Notes: a model not told the origin generated them from the sequence alone. A stretch of DNA of 64,000 nucleotides from Flavobacteriaceae bacterium (GCA_002746415.1 NVXD01000002.1:214405-278404); one strand, 5' to 3'. Numbered from the stretch's first letter, positions 18,870 through 27,530 are shown. Program-made: numbers and translations.

Positions 18870-20000
18870 TTAGGAGAACATATCCTTCACTTTTTCAAAA
18901 AATGACTTGTCGGATTTCTCAGGTTTTGGCTCAAAGTTTTCATTTCCATGCATCCGTTCAAAAAACTCTTTTTGTTCTTTGTTCAATTCTTTGGGTGTCC
19001 AAACGTTAACATGCACCAATAAATCTCCGGTACCATAGCTATTAAGGCTAGAAATTCCTTTTCCTCTTAATCGTAATATTTTCCCCGATTGGATTCCAGA
19101 TTCCAATTTTATTCTGACCTTCCCGCCAACAGCATCAATTTCTTTGGATGTTCCTAAAACTGCCTCAGAAAGACTAATATATAGATCATAATGTAAATTA
19201 TCTCCTTCCCTTTTTAAAGAAGAATGCTCTACAGTCTCAATAGCAACAAGTAAATCTCCTGGAATTCCATTTCCGGGCGCATCATTTCCTTTACTGGAAA
19301 CTTTTAACTGCATTCCATCTTCTACTCCTGCAGGTATTTTTATAATGACCGTTTCTTCTGCTACTTTTAATCCATGAGCATCTGCATCACTGGGACGTTT
19401 ATCTAATATTTGCCCACTACCACCACACACATTACAAGCAGCTGCTGTTTGCATTCTACCTAAAATAGTATTGGTTATTTTGGTTATTTGCCCACTACCA
19501 CCACATGTGTTGCAGGTTTTATAGGTAACTCCTTCTGCTTTTACCTTTCTACGGACTTTTACTTTTTTCTCAACACCATTGGCAATTTCTTCCAAATTAA
19601 GTTTCACCCTAATTCTTAGGTTGCTTCCTTTTACTCTTCGCTGGCCACCGCCACCAAAACCTCCAAAGCCACTAAATCCACCGCCGCCGCCGCCGCCGAA
19701 GCCTCCAAAAATATCGCCAAACTGACTAAAGATGTCATCCATGTTCATTCCACCACCACCGAAGCCGCCGCCACCAGCTTCAAATGCAGCATGTCCGTAT
19801 TGGTCGTATCGAGCTTTTTTATCAGCATCACTCAATATTTCATAAGCTTCTGCAGCTTTCTTGAACATTTCTTCTGCCTTGGTATTCCCAGGATTTTTAT
19901 CCGGATGGAATTCAATTGCCTTTTTCCGATAGCCTTTTTTAATTTCAGCTGCCGTTGCATTTTTGGTTACTCCTAGTAAATCGTAATAATCCTCCTTCAT
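18870..20000 (-). CDS. dnaJ: Chaperone DnaJ with reduced zinc finger
   Basis: A 376-residue Hsp40. The J domain has HPD at 32-34, then a long Gly/Phe region (about 75-120). Only two CxxCxGxG motifs are present (163-170 and 189-196) where standard DnaJ has four, so just one zinc centre can form. The C-terminal substrate-binding domains and dimerisation region follow. It stimulates DnaK ATPase and hands over unfolded clients. It lies 9 bases after grpE in the same unit; dnaK is not in the window. Confidence 0.95.
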   Translation of the reverse strand: MKEDYYDLLGVTKNATAAEIKKGYRKKAIEFHPDKNPGNTKAEEMFKKAAEAYEILSDADKKARYDQYGHAAFEAGGGGFGGGGMNMDDIFSQFGDIFGGFGGGGGGGFSGFGGFGGGGQRRVKGSNLRIRVKLNLEEIANGVEKKVKVRRKVKAEGVTYKTCNTCGGSGQITKITNTILGRMQTAAACNVCGGSGQILDKRPSDADAHGLKVAEETVIIKIPAGVEDGMQLKVSSKGNDAPGNGIPGDLLVAIETVEHSSLKREGDNLHYDLYISLSEAVLGTSKEIDAVGGKVRIKLESGIQSGKILRLRGKGISSLNSYGTGDLLVHVNVWTPKELNKEQKEFFERMHGNENFEPKPEKSDKSFFEKVKDMFS

Positions 20001-20009
20001 TCTGTATTT

Positions 20010-20561
20010 TTAGTTACCCACCACAACTTTTGGATGGCGAATGATTTTATCTCCTAGTTTAAATCCTTTTTCTATAACATCAATGACCTTTCCCTTTAGC
20101 TTTTTGCTAGGCGCTGGTATTTGTGTTATGGCATCATGGACTTCAGCATCAAAAGTGTCTCCTGCCTTTGTACCTACTTCCTCCAAGCCCTTACCTTTCA
20201 AGATTTCTTTAAACTTATTGCTTATGAGCTCTACGCCTGTAAACATTTCTTTGTCTTCAGATTTAGAAAGTTCTTTTAAAGCACGATCAAAATCATCTAT
20301 AATCGGCAACATGGAAACAATTACTTCTTGTCCTGCTGTTCTAAACAACTCAATTCTTTCTTTGGATGTACGTTTCTTATAATTCTCAAATTCAGCAAAA
20401 AGACGCAGGAACTTATCTTTCTCTTTTGCCAAATCACCGTTAAGTTGCTCTTCTACACTTATTTCCTCAACTTGCTCTTCAACATCATTTAGCTCCTCCT
20501 CATTTATTTGTGGTTCAGAAACTGACTGGTCCATATTTTCGACTTTATCTTTATTACTCAT
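20010..20561 (-). CDS. grpE: Nucleotide exchange factor GrpE
   Basis: A 183-residue protein with an acidic N-terminal tail (residues 1-45), a long dimerising helix (KEKDKFLRLFAEFENYKKRTSKER) and the C-terminal beta domain (VHDAITQIPAP, DVIEKGFKLGDKIIRHPKVVV), matching GrpE throughout. It releases ADP from DnaK. First gene of the grpE-dnaJ unit. Confidence 0.96.
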   Translation of the reverse strand: MSNKDKVENMDQSVSEPQINEEELNDVEEQVEEISVEEQLNGDLAKEKDKFLRLFAEFENYKKRTSKERIELFRTAGQEVIVSMLPIIDDFDRALKELSKSEDKEMFTGVELISNKFKEILKGKGLEEVGTKAGDTFDAEVHDAITQIPAPSKKLKGKVIDVIEKGFKLGDKIIRHPKVVVGN

Positions 20562-20680
20562 TTAATTAGTGTTATAATATCTGATTTTAGGATGGCAAAA
20601 GTACTGCCAATTCTTCAAAAATGTCAAAATGTCACTAAACTTTATTGCTTAAACTTCACATAACTAACCATTCGCTTACT

Positions 20681-21361
20681 TTATAGCTTCTTGTTATCCA
20701 ATACTTTTCTTGCCCTTAACATTTCTCTTTTTCCTGGAGGGCCCGGTAAACGTTCCACTGTAAAACCAACCGTCTGCATTGCTCTTCTAACACTTCCTTT
20801 TGCGGAATAAGTCACAAGAATTCCATTTTCTTTTAGAGCATTGTACATTTTTAAAAAAATAACTTCTGTCCATAGCTCTGGTTGTACTCTAGCTCCAAAA
20901 GCATCAAAATAGATAAGATTATACCTTTCCTCTTCATCAATCTCCAAAAAATCTTTTTTTTGTTTGATTAAGGTGAATTGGTCAGAAATGACATTAGTTG
21001 AGTCCCAAGGAGCTTGGTGCATTTCATTAAAACCATCCTTAAAAGTAGTTGCATTGAGTTCCGAAATGTAATTGAGTCCTTCTAACTCTTCTAAAATAAC
21101 AGGATACTTTTCAACTCCCGTATATTCAATATCCAAGTTAAAATTGACTGATTCCTTCCATGTTATCAAAGCATTTAAACCTGTACCAAAACCTATTTCC
21201 AATATAGACAAGGGTTGTTTATTAAATAACGAAAGTCCATGCTTTATGAAGACATGATAAGCTTCTTGGATAGCACCATGTTTAGAATGGTACTGCTCAT
21301 CCCAATCCTCTATCTGTATAGTCTTGGAACCGTCTGATGTAGTAATTATTTTTCTTTTCAA
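20681..21361 (-). CDS. mnmD: tRNA 5-methylaminomethyl-2-thiouridine methyltransferase, MnmD-type
   Basis: A 226-residue SAM-dependent methyltransferase of the MnmC N-terminal (DUF752) type. The SAM motif LEIGFGTG is at 54-61, and IYFDAFGARVQPELW and YSAKGSVRRAMQTVGF are characteristic. In E. coli this domain is fused to an FAD oxidase; here it stands alone, so only the final methylation to mnm5s2U34 is covered. It starts one base past the DUF4920 stop, so the two are coupled. Confidence 0.88.
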   Translation of the reverse strand: MKRKIITTSDGSKTIQIEDWDEQYHSKHGAIQEAYHVFIKHGLSLFNKQPLSILEIGFGTGLNALITWKESVNFNLDIEYTGVEKYPVILEELEGLNYISELNATTFKDGFNEMHQAPWDSTNVISDQFTLIKQKKDFLEIDEEERYNLIYFDAFGARVQPELWTEVIFLKMYNALKENGILVTYSAKGSVRRAMQTVGFTVERLPGPPGKREMLRARKVLDNKKL

Positions 21362-21362
21362 C

Positions 21363-21836
21363 TTATTTTTTTAGAAGAACTGCGTCCGCCTCAAAACTAT
21401 ATGTTTTTTTCACTTTGTTGATTTTTGCTATTTCAGCATCACTCACTCCAACATCTTTCGCAAAATGACGCTGATCTTCAACGCTCATTTCCTCAACAAA
21501 AGCCAAACCATTTACCACAACCTCTTTACCAACAATATCCATTGGCATAAAAAAACCATAGTCTTTAAAACGAACCATAGTCTCTTTACCATCTTCCAAA
21601 CTAAGCGTCATCCAGCATCCTTTGGCTTGGCAAACTCCAGTAACAATAGCGGAAAACTTTGTGGATATGGTATCATTCACCTTTAAGCTTTGGTAGTTAT
21701 TAAAAGCTTCAACAGTAGTATTGGTATTAACTGCATTCATCTGTTTTCCAAAAGATAAAAATTCTGTTTGCTGCGCATGACCTAAAAAAGAAAAACACAA
21801 TGATAACATCAAGAACGCTGTATTAAAACCTTTCAT
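21363..21836 (-). CDS. DUF4920-family exported protein
   Basis: A 157-residue exported protein (signal peptide ending GHAQ, residue 22). Its core (VTGVCQAKGCWMTLSL, MVRFKDYGFFMP, VVVNGLAFVEEMSVEDQRHFAKDVG) is that of DUF4920. The paired cysteines in CQAKGC may be redox-active or bind metal. Function unknown. Coupled to mnmD downstream. Confidence 0.82.
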   Translation of the reverse strand: MKGFNTAFLMLSLCFSFLGHAQQTEFLSFGKQMNAVNTNTTVEAFNNYQSLKVNDTISTKFSAIVTGVCQAKGCWMTLSLEDGKETMVRFKDYGFFMPMDIVGKEVVVNGLAFVEEMSVEDQRHFAKDVGVSDAEIAKINKVKKTYSFEADAVLLKK

Positions 21837-21941
21837 ATTTCTTAATTTTTTGAATTACTCTGCAAAACTCAACAATTTTGACTAAAAAAAGAAGATCAAC
21901 TTCGGATATTTCATTAATTTTACTCCCTAAAATAGTTTGTT

Positions 21942-23009
21942 ATGATCGATGCAACTGTACAGAATATCGTTGTTGAAAAAGCTAAAACGTCAAAAATCGA
22001 CCAAATAGATTTTGATAATTTATCTTTTGGTAGTGTTTTCACGGACCATATGCTCGTCTGCACTTATAAAAATGGCGCATGGGAAGTCCCTCAAATTATA
22101 CCATACCAACCTATTGTATTAGACCCATCCGCAAAGATTTTCCATTATGGACAATCCATTTTCGAAGGAATGAAAGCTTATAGGGATAAGAATGATGATG
22201 TGTTTTTGTTTCGCCCGTTGGATAATCAGAAACGCTTAAATGTTTCAGCCAAAAGAATGGCAATTCCTGAATTACCTGAAGATTATTTTATGGAAGGATT
22301 AAAAACCCTTTTGCAATTAGAGAAAAAATGGATTCCACAATCTAAAGGTAGTTCCTTATATATAAGGCCTTTTATTTTTGCATCTGGGGAAGGACTGCAT
22401 GCATCACCAGCAAACGAGTATAAATTTATAATTACTTGTGCGCCTTCTGGTGCCTATTTCTCTGGCAAGGTAAAAGTATTGATTGAGGAAACATATTCTA
22501 GATCTGCAAATGGTGGCGTTGGGTTTGCTAAAACTGGCGGTAATTATGCTGGTCAATTTTACCCAACACAGTTGGCTGTTAAAAAAGGATATCAGCAAGT
22601 TATCTGGACAGATGACAATACACATGAATATATTGAGGAGGCTGGTGCAATGAACATTTTCATAAGAATAAATGACACCTTGATTACTGGCCCAACAAGC
22701 GATCGAATTCTTGACGGAATAACCCGTAAAAGCATCATCGCTATTGCGGAAGATGAGGGAATTACCGTGGAAATCAGAAAAATCACAGTAAATGAAGTTG
22801 TTGAAGCTTCAAAAAACGGCACACTTAAAGAAATGTTTGGTGCTGGAACCGCTGCTGTTGTTTCACCTATATCTGGTTTTGGTCATAAAAATGTAGATTA
22901 TGATTTGCCAGAATTGGAAAACAGTTATGCAGCCTTATTAAAAAAACGTATTACTGACATTCAATATAATAGAACTGATGACAAATTTGGTTGGCGATAT
23001 AAAGTATAA
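21942..23009 (+). CDS. ilvE: Branched-chain amino acid aminotransferase
   Basis: A 355-residue fold-type IV PLP enzyme of the large BCAT class. The PLP lysine is in GFAKTGGNYAGQ (about residue 193). HYGQSIFEGMKAYR, YIRPFIFASGEGL, EEAGAMNIF and GAGTAAVVSPI are conserved. It catalyses the last step of Leu, Ile and Val synthesis and the first of their breakdown. Monocistronic, ended by a strong hairpin. Confidence 0.95.
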   Translation: MIDATVQNIVVEKAKTSKIDQIDFDNLSFGSVFTDHMLVCTYKNGAWEVPQIIPYQPIVLDPSAKIFHYGQSIFEGMKAYRDKNDDVFLFRPLDNQKRLNVSAKRMAIPELPEDYFMEGLKTLLQLEKKWIPQSKGSSLYIRPFIFASGEGLHASPANEYKFIITCAPSGAYFSGKVKVLIEETYSRSANGGVGFAKTGGNYAGQFYPTQLAVKKGYQQVIWTDDNTHEYIEEAGAMNIFIRINDTLITGPTSDRILDGITRKSIIAIAEDEGITVEIRKITVNEVVEASKNGTLKEMFGAGTAAVVSPISGFGHKNVDYDLPELENSYAALLKKRITDIQYNRTDDKFGWRYKV

Positions 23010-23040
23010 AGACGTGATACTATTTTTACATCTAAAAATA

Positions 23041-23066
23041 AAAAGAGCCCTGACCAGGGCTCTTTT
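23041..23066. terminator. Bidirectional terminator between ilvE and pyrophosphohydrolase gene
   Basis: A hairpin AAAAGAGCCCTG / CAGGGCTCTTTT with a minimal loop and T/A runs on both sides. The minus-strand gene's stop codon lies at its edge. Confidence 0.9.
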
Positions 23067-23455
23067 TATTTTTTATCAAGAATACTTTTAATATCTGGCT
23101 TAAAATAATTTGGTCCTTTTAACACTTTCCCATCTTCGCGGTAAATAGGCTTCCCATCTTCTCCCAACTTACTCATATTACTACACTGAATCTCATTGAA
23201 CACTTCTTCAATCTTATGTTGCATGCCATGTTCTATAATTGTACCGCACAGAATATAAAGCATGTCTCCCAAAGCATCAGCAACTTCGATCATGTCATTA
23301 CTAGTTGCTGCCTCTAAGTATTCTTTATTCTCTTCATCCATTAGATTAAAACGGAGCAGGTTTTTTTTAGCTCCTAAATCTGCCACCATATTTTGAGACA
23401 CTCCCAAACCAAATGATTTATGGAACTGTTCAACTGCTTTTATTCTTGTCTTCAT
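23066..23455 (-). CDS. MazG-like nucleotide pyrophosphohydrolase
   Basis: A 129-residue all-helical NTP-PPase (PRA-PH/MazG superfamily). The metal-binding pattern is seen as EENKEYLEA (about 44-52) and ADALGDMLYIL (about 60-70). Such proteins hydrolyse (d)NTPs or related nucleotides; the substrate is uncertain. A short C-terminal tail carries GKPIYREDGKVLKGPNYFKP, a feature of the phage/bacterial phosphoribosyl-ATP-hydrolase-like subgroup. Confidence 0.8.
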   Translation of the reverse strand: MKTRIKAVEQFHKSFGLGVSQNMVADLGAKKNLLRFNLMDEENKEYLEAATSNDMIEVADALGDMLYILCGTIIEHGMQHKIEEVFNEIQCSNMSKLGEDGKPIYREDGKVLKGPNYFKPDIKSILDKK

Positions 23456-23510
23456 TATCGATTTATTTAAAGAGAACCCATTAATTTTTTTTCATTTAAA
23501 TAAGTTCTGT

Positions 23511-23518
23511 TAATTTTG
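23511..23518 (+). promoter_or_regulatory. -7 promoter element (TAATTTTG)
   Basis: Exact match to the Bacteroidota -7 consensus TAnnTTTG, 16 bases before the ATG of the small two-helix protein. No clear TTG -33 box is seen. Confidence 0.45.
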
Positions 23519-23534
23519 CATAAAAATATAAAAT

Positions 23535-23723
23535 ATGTTCAGCACAGGGCAATTAATTTTTGCAGGTCTTTTTGTAATTACTTTTATAATCATTCTAACC
23601 CTTTCCTATAAAAAAGATAAAAAATTACATCTTAAGAATTATAAGGGTACTAAATGGGTGCTATTAACCTTTATAGCATTCATAATTTTTCTATTTATCA
23701 TTAAAGAGGTTCTAAAAAATTAA
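23535..23723 (+). CDS. Small membrane protein, two helices
   Basis: A 62-residue protein with helices at about 7-24 and 41-58 flanking a basic loop (YKKDKKLHLKNYKGTK). No family recognised. The ATG follows a perfect -7 box closely, which supports expression. Confidence 0.6.
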   Translation: MFSTGQLIFAGLFVITFIIILTLSYKKDKKLHLKNYKGTKWVLLTFIAFIIFLFIIKEVLKN

Positions 23724-23803
23724 CAGTTTTATTACGTACACTACAAAAATTAATGATTTCACAACATTATTGGGCTTTCTCTCGTATAAGATAAGAAAAG
23801 ACG

Positions 23804-23811
23804 TACTTTTG
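23804..23811 (+). promoter_or_regulatory. -7 promoter element (TACTTTTG)
   Basis: Exact TAnnTTTG match 27 bases before the ATG of the third tiny membrane protein. The nearest TTG upstream is 31 bases away, longer than usual. Confidence 0.5.
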
Positions 23812-23838
23812 CGTTATAATGTTAAGAAATTCAGTTGA

Positions 23839-24018
23839 ATGGTAACTTTTTTTAGCTTATTATTAGTATTATTGGGGATCAATGCGATCCTATTGATTTT
23901 TAGTGTAAACCGAACAAATGGTAAAGTAAGAAAAACCAGGAGTTCTATTTCTAAAACTCCTATCACACAAATCTACCCTATAAATTTAGCTCCAACAAAT
24001 TACAAAAAAGCCATTTAG
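23839..24018 (+). CDS. Tiny single-helix membrane protein, copy C (59 aa)
   Basis: A 59-residue ORF starting MVTFFSLLLVLLGIN. It has FF at 4-5, Asn at 15, hydrophobic residues to 21, then SVNRTNGKV. It aligns without gaps over the first 27 residues with the two tiny ORFs near 8.8-9.0 kb, then adds a basic, proline-containing tail of about 30 residues. It sits 17 bases before crcB and may share its transcript. Function unknown. Confidence 0.6.
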   Translation: MVTFFSLLLVLLGINAILLIFSVNRTNGKVRKTRSSISKTPITQIYPINLAPTNYKKAI

Positions 24019-24035
24019 TTTTATACTTTTAAAGT

Positions 24036-24407
24036 ATGAAACAAATGTTCATAGTATTTTTTGGTGGAGGCATTGGAAGCATATTACGCTTCTTCATTAG
24101 CAAGACTCTTAACGGGTATTCACACAATTTTTTTCTAGGTACTTTTTTGGTCAATATCATTGGTTGTCTATTGATAGGTTTTATTTTAGGTATCTCATCT
24201 AAAAACAACTACCTATCTCAAAATCAAGCATTATTACTTTCCACGGGTTTCTGCGGAGGCTTTACTACTTTTTCCACATTTGCATTTGAAGGACACTCCT
24301 TTTTAAAAACCGGAGCTATTTTTCAATTTTCCTTATATACCATATTGAGCATTGTTATTGGTGTTACAGCGGTTGCAATAGGGCTGTGGCTTTCTAAAGT
24401 GTTATAA
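24036..24407 (+). CDS. crcB: Fluoride channel CrcB/Fluc
   Basis: A 123-residue four-helix Fluc protein. GGGIGSILRF, the conserved GTFLVNIIGC with its pore Asn, and GFCGGFTTFSTFAFE with the Phe-box/Thr region are all present. It forms dual-topology dimers that let F- leave the cell. I see no crcB-type fluoride riboswitch in front of it. Confidence 0.93.
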   Translation: MKQMFIVFFGGGIGSILRFFISKTLNGYSHNFFLGTFLVNIIGCLLIGFILGISSKNNYLSQNQALLLSTGFCGGFTTFSTFAFEGHSFLKTGAIFQFSLYTILSIVIGVTAVAIGLWLSKVL

Positions 24408-24579
24408 ACAACACTTTTTCTTATATTTTTATTTTTTTTGATATAAAAACAAGCATTTCTCTTCTTTTTTAAACTATTCGCAGTGATAAGCCTCTTTTCA
24501 CTGCTTAATTCCCAAATACCTACAATAAACGTTGTACAATAATAACCATATAATCAATTTTTATATTAATAAAGAGCAT

Positions 24580-24600
24580 TACCCTCAAAATAATAGGGTA
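24580..24600 (+). promoter_or_regulatory. Candidate nitrogen operator, distal copy at glnK-amtB
   Basis: Perfect 6-bp inverted arms TACCCT / AGGGTA with a 9-base spacer beginning CA. A second copy lies 53 bp further on (centre to centre, about five helical turns), and a third at the glutamine synthetase promoter. The rest of 24408-24699 shows no gene. Confidence 0.5.
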
Positions 24601-24634
24601 TCTATTGAAATAAGAATAAAAATTGTACTAACCT

Positions 24635-24652
24635 CCCCTCAAATTATAGGGG
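24635..24652 (+). promoter_or_regulatory. Candidate nitrogen operator, proximal copy at glnK-amtB
   Basis: Inverted arms CCCCT / AGGGG with an 8-base spacer beginning CAA. It occupies the place of the -33 box, ending 16 bases before a perfect -7 box. Confidence 0.55.
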
Positions 24653-24668
24653 CATAAATATTTTAACA

Positions 24669-24676
24669 TATATTTG
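24669..24676 (+). promoter_or_regulatory. -7 promoter element of glnK-amtB (TATATTTG)
   Basis: Exact match to TAnnTTTG, 23 bases before the glnK start. No TTG -33 box is present at the right distance; the CCCCT...AGGGG dyad lies there instead, consistent with an activator- or repressor-controlled promoter. Confidence 0.6.
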
Positions 24677-24699
24677 GCGGCATAAACAACAAATTAATT

Positions 24700-25038
24700 A
24701 TGAAAAAAATCGAGGCAATTATCCGAAAATCAAGATTTGATGAGGTGAAAAAAGCACTCCATCTAATTGATGTTAACTTCTTTAGTTACTGGGATGTAAC
24801 TGGAGTTGGAAATGAAAAGCAAGGCCATGTTTATCGTGGTATCTCTTACAGCACAACTGATATCCAAAGAAGATTTTTAAGCATTATAGTATCTGATGAG
24901 TTTTTGGAAAGAACAGTGAACACCGTTTTAGAATCAGCATACACAGGTAATGTGGGCGACGGTAAAGTTTTTGTTTCAGAAATAGCAGAGGCATATAGAA
25001 TTAGAACCAAAGAAAGCGGTAACGCTGGAATCAACTAA
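24700..25038 (+). CDS. glnK: PII nitrogen regulatory protein
   Basis: A 112-residue PII protein. The ferredoxin-like core is complete (MKKIEAIIRKSRFDEVKKAL, GDGKVFVSEIAEAYRIRT with the B-loop and C-loop). The T-loop has a lineage-specific sequence (VTGVGNEKQGHVYRGISY) that keeps a Tyr in VYRG. PII senses ATP/ADP and 2-oxoglutarate and blocks AmtB when nitrogen is plentiful. It lies 28 bases before amtB, the usual arrangement. Confidence 0.93.
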   Translation: MKKIEAIIRKSRFDEVKKALHLIDVNFFSYWDVTGVGNEKQGHVYRGISYSTTDIQRRFLSIIVSDEFLERTVNTVLESAYTGNVGDGKVFVSEIAEAYRIRTKESGNAGIN

Positions 25039-25066
25039 ACAATTAAACTAACTAACAAGTAACAAT

Positions 25067-26302
25067 ATGGAAGCAGGATTATTTACAGCGAATAATGTAT
25101 GGATGATGGTATGTACCGCATTTGTATTTATTATGCACTTGGGATTCTCATTCTTAGAGATAGGTCTAACAAGACAAAAAAACACAGTAAACATTTTATT
25201 TAAAAACATATTTATTATATGTGTGGGGCTTTTGCTTTACTATATGGGAGGGTTTAACTTAATGTACCCTGGATTCGAAGAAGGCGAAGGATTTTTAAAA
25301 TTTGCAGGACTTGGTATTGCAGCACCTGAAGGTGGCATGACACCTGGATATGCAGATGGCGGATATACATGGTGGACAGATTTCTTGTTCCAAGCTATGT
25401 TTGCAGCTACAGCGGCAACGATTGTTTCTGGAGCAGTTGCAGAAAGAATTAAATTAGGCCCTTTTATGATATTCACTATTTTATATGTAGGCTTAGTGTA
25501 TCCAATAGTTGGATCATGGAAATGGGGTGGCGGATGGCTAGACCAGTTAGGATTCTATGATTTTGCTGGCTCTACTTTAGTACATGGCGTAGGTGGATGG
25601 GCTGCATTGATAGCTATCTGGTTACTGGGATCACGTATTGGTAAATTCAACGAAGATGGCTCACCTAATGCCATCCCTGGTCATAACCTTCCATTATCAG
25701 CCGCTGGAGTATTACTTCTTTGGTTAGGTTGGTTTGGATTTAACGGAGGCTCAGTGCTTTCTGCTGATCCAGCATTAACGTCATTAGTATTAGTGACTAC
25801 CTGTTTGGCAGCTGCCGCTGGTGGTGTTGGAGCATTTCTTTTCTCCTTAGTATTATATAAAAATTATGATCTTACCATGTTCCTTAATGGAATATTAGCC
25901 GGTCTTGTAGGTATTACTGCTGGTGCAGATGTTATGTCTCCCAACGAAGCAGTGATTATTGGACTAATAGCCGGTATTATTGTGGTATTAGGCATAGCAT
26001 TAATAGACAAATTAAAACTAGATGATCCAGTTGGGGCAGTTGCAGTTCACCTTATCTGTGGTATCTGGGGTACTTTGGCCGTAGGTATATTTGGTAGCCT
26101 TGCTAGTGGGGAACAATTTGTTTCTCAATTAACAGGTGTTGCTGCAGCGGGAGTATTTTGTTGCCTTACTGCATTTATCATCCTGTTCATACTTAAGAAA
26201 ACAACTGGCATCAGAGTTTCTAAAGAAGAAGAATTGGAAGGCTTGGATGCTCATGAGCATGGAATGAGTGCTTACGGTGATTTTAGAATGAACGATCACT
26301 AA
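25067..26302 (+). CDS. amtB: Ammonium transporter
   Basis: A 411-residue channel with eleven predicted helices. The twin-His pore residues are in STLVHGVGGW and VGAVAVHLICGIWG; DFAGSTLVHGVGGWAALI is the family signature. It carries ammonium into the cell. The N-terminus starts directly with the first helix and has no cleavable signal. The C-terminal cytoplasmic tail (KEEELEGLDAHEHG) matches the region that PII contacts. Confidence 0.95.
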   Translation: MEAGLFTANNVWMMVCTAFVFIMHLGFSFLEIGLTRQKNTVNILFKNIFIICVGLLLYYMGGFNLMYPGFEEGEGFLKFAGLGIAAPEGGMTPGYADGGYTWWTDFLFQAMFAATAATIVSGAVAERIKLGPFMIFTILYVGLVYPIVGSWKWGGGWLDQLGFYDFAGSTLVHGVGGWAALIAIWLLGSRIGKFNEDGSPNAIPGHNLPLSAAGVLLLWLGWFGFNGGSVLSADPALTSLVLVTTCLAAAAGGVGAFLFSLVLYKNYDLTMFLNGILAGLVGITAGADVMSPNEAVIIGLIAGIIVVLGIALIDKLKLDDPVGAVAVHLICGIWGTLAVGIFGSLASGEQFVSQLTGVAAAGVFCCLTAFIILFILKKTTGIRVSKEEELEGLDAHEHGMSAYGDFRMNDH

Positions 26303-26310
26303 AAATAAAA

Positions 26311-26346
26311 AGCAAACGGGGTATTTTACGCAACACCCCGTTTGCT
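26311..26346 (+). terminator. Terminator-like hairpin after amtB
   Basis: A 12-bp perfect stem (AGCAAACGGGGT / ACCCCGTTTGCT) with a 12-base loop, 8 bases after the stop. No strong T-run follows, so part of the transcript may read into the porin gene. Confidence 0.7.
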
Positions 26347-26411
26347 AATTAACTCAAATTTTTTTAAAACTATAATTTCCTTGAAAACAAGGACATCAAA
26401 AACATTGAAAT

Positions 26412-27410
26412 ATGAAGACGATTAAAAATATATTATTATTCGCATTTGCTCTATTAGCGACAACTGCCACCTTTGCACAGGATGAAGAGGCAGAAGAAAA
26501 ACAAGTGGTTATTAGCGGTTCGGTTGATGCATATTACCAAACCAATTTAAGTTCATCTGACGTAATTCCTCAATCTTTTGGCTCTTCATTTGCTGATGAA
26601 TTAGGGTTTGCATTGGGAATGGCGAACATTATTGCTACCTATGAAGGTGAAACAACTGGTGCAGTTGCAGATGTAACTTTTGGACCAAGAGGTGATTCTG
26701 CTACTGGCGGTTACAATCTTAACCAACTTTATGCCTATTGGAATGTTTCTGAAGGAACAACCTTAACAATGGGACGTTTTAATACGTTTCTTGGTTACGA
26801 AGTTATTTCTCCAACTGGAAATTTCAACTATAGCACTTCTTATTTATTCTCTAGTGGTCCTTTTTCACATGTAGGTGCAAAGGCAGATTTTACATTATCT
26901 GATAATTCTAGCTTAATGTTAGCTATAATGAATGTAACAGATACAAATAACAACCTAACTGGCGCTTACTCTGTTGGTGCACAACTTGGTTTATCTGGAC
27001 AATATTTCAACTTCTACTATGATGGTGGAGAAGTATTAGGATGGGAAGTAGATTATACTGGTGGATTTGATTTATCTGAAGATTTTTTCCTTGGAATCAA
27101 TGCAGCATATGCTGACAATGATGGTGAAGGATTTTCAGGAGTTGCTCTTTATCCTCAAATAGCGACCTCTGATGATTTCACTCTTGGTCTTAGAGGTGAA
27201 TATTTTTCAACTCGCTCAGATTTTATTGATGATGACCCAAGCGTTTTTGCTGCTACAATTACTGGTAGCTTTACAATAGAAAACCTTACCATTAAGCCAG
27301 AATTAAGATTGGATACATGGGGTAGTGATGCAGAACCATATTTTGATGCTGATGGTGCTGCTTCTAAAAGCTTGTCTTCCTTCTTGATTGCTGCGATATA
27401 TGCTTTTTAG
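26412..27410 (+). CDS. Outer-membrane porin, BBP2/OmpL-like
   Basis: A 332-residue exported barrel (signal peptide ending TFAQ, residue 22). The segment MGRFNTFLGYEVISPTGNFNYSTSYLFSSGPFSHVG is typical of the putative beta-barrel porin-2 family. The rest alternates hydrophobic and polar residues and ends in an aromatic strand (SSFLIAAIYAF). Its place right after amtB suggests a role in letting nitrogen compounds through the outer membrane, an inference from position only. Confidence 0.8.
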   Translation: MKTIKNILLFAFALLATTATFAQDEEAEEKQVVISGSVDAYYQTNLSSSDVIPQSFGSSFADELGFALGMANIIATYEGETTGAVADVTFGPRGDSATGGYNLNQLYAYWNVSEGTTLTMGRFNTFLGYEVISPTGNFNYSTSYLFSSGPFSHVGAKADFTLSDNSSLMLAIMNVTDTNNNLTGAYSVGAQLGLSGQYFNFYYDGGEVLGWEVDYTGGFDLSEDFFLGINAAYADNDGEGFSGVALYPQIATSDDFTLGLRGEYFSTRSDFIDDDPSVFAATITGSFTIENLTIKPELRLDTWGSDAEPYFDADGAASKSLSSFLIAAIYAF

Positions 27411-27498
27411 TAGGTCAATTATCTGGACATATTGTAATCCTTAATATAAGGCACAATATTCGACAATAGTAATTGATTAATCCTACAAACCAACTTTA

Positions 27499-27530
27499 AG
27501 AATCCTTGTGAAGCAATTCGCAAGGATTTT
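27499..27530. terminator. Terminator between porin and DUF1684 genes
   Basis: A 12-bp stem with one G-T pair (AATCCTTGTGAA / TTCGCAAGGATT), a GCAA loop and T-rich downstream sequence. The minus-strand gene ends at its edge. Confidence 0.8.

Noticed and set aside
23724..24035. Fluoride riboswitch ahead of crcB
   Set aside because: No crcB-motif pseudoknot pattern is recognisable; the space is largely taken by the tiny membrane ORF.
24408..24699. Sigma-54 (-24/-12) promoter before glnK
   Set aside because: GG and GC elements with the required spacing are not present; the -7 box TATATTTG explains the start better.
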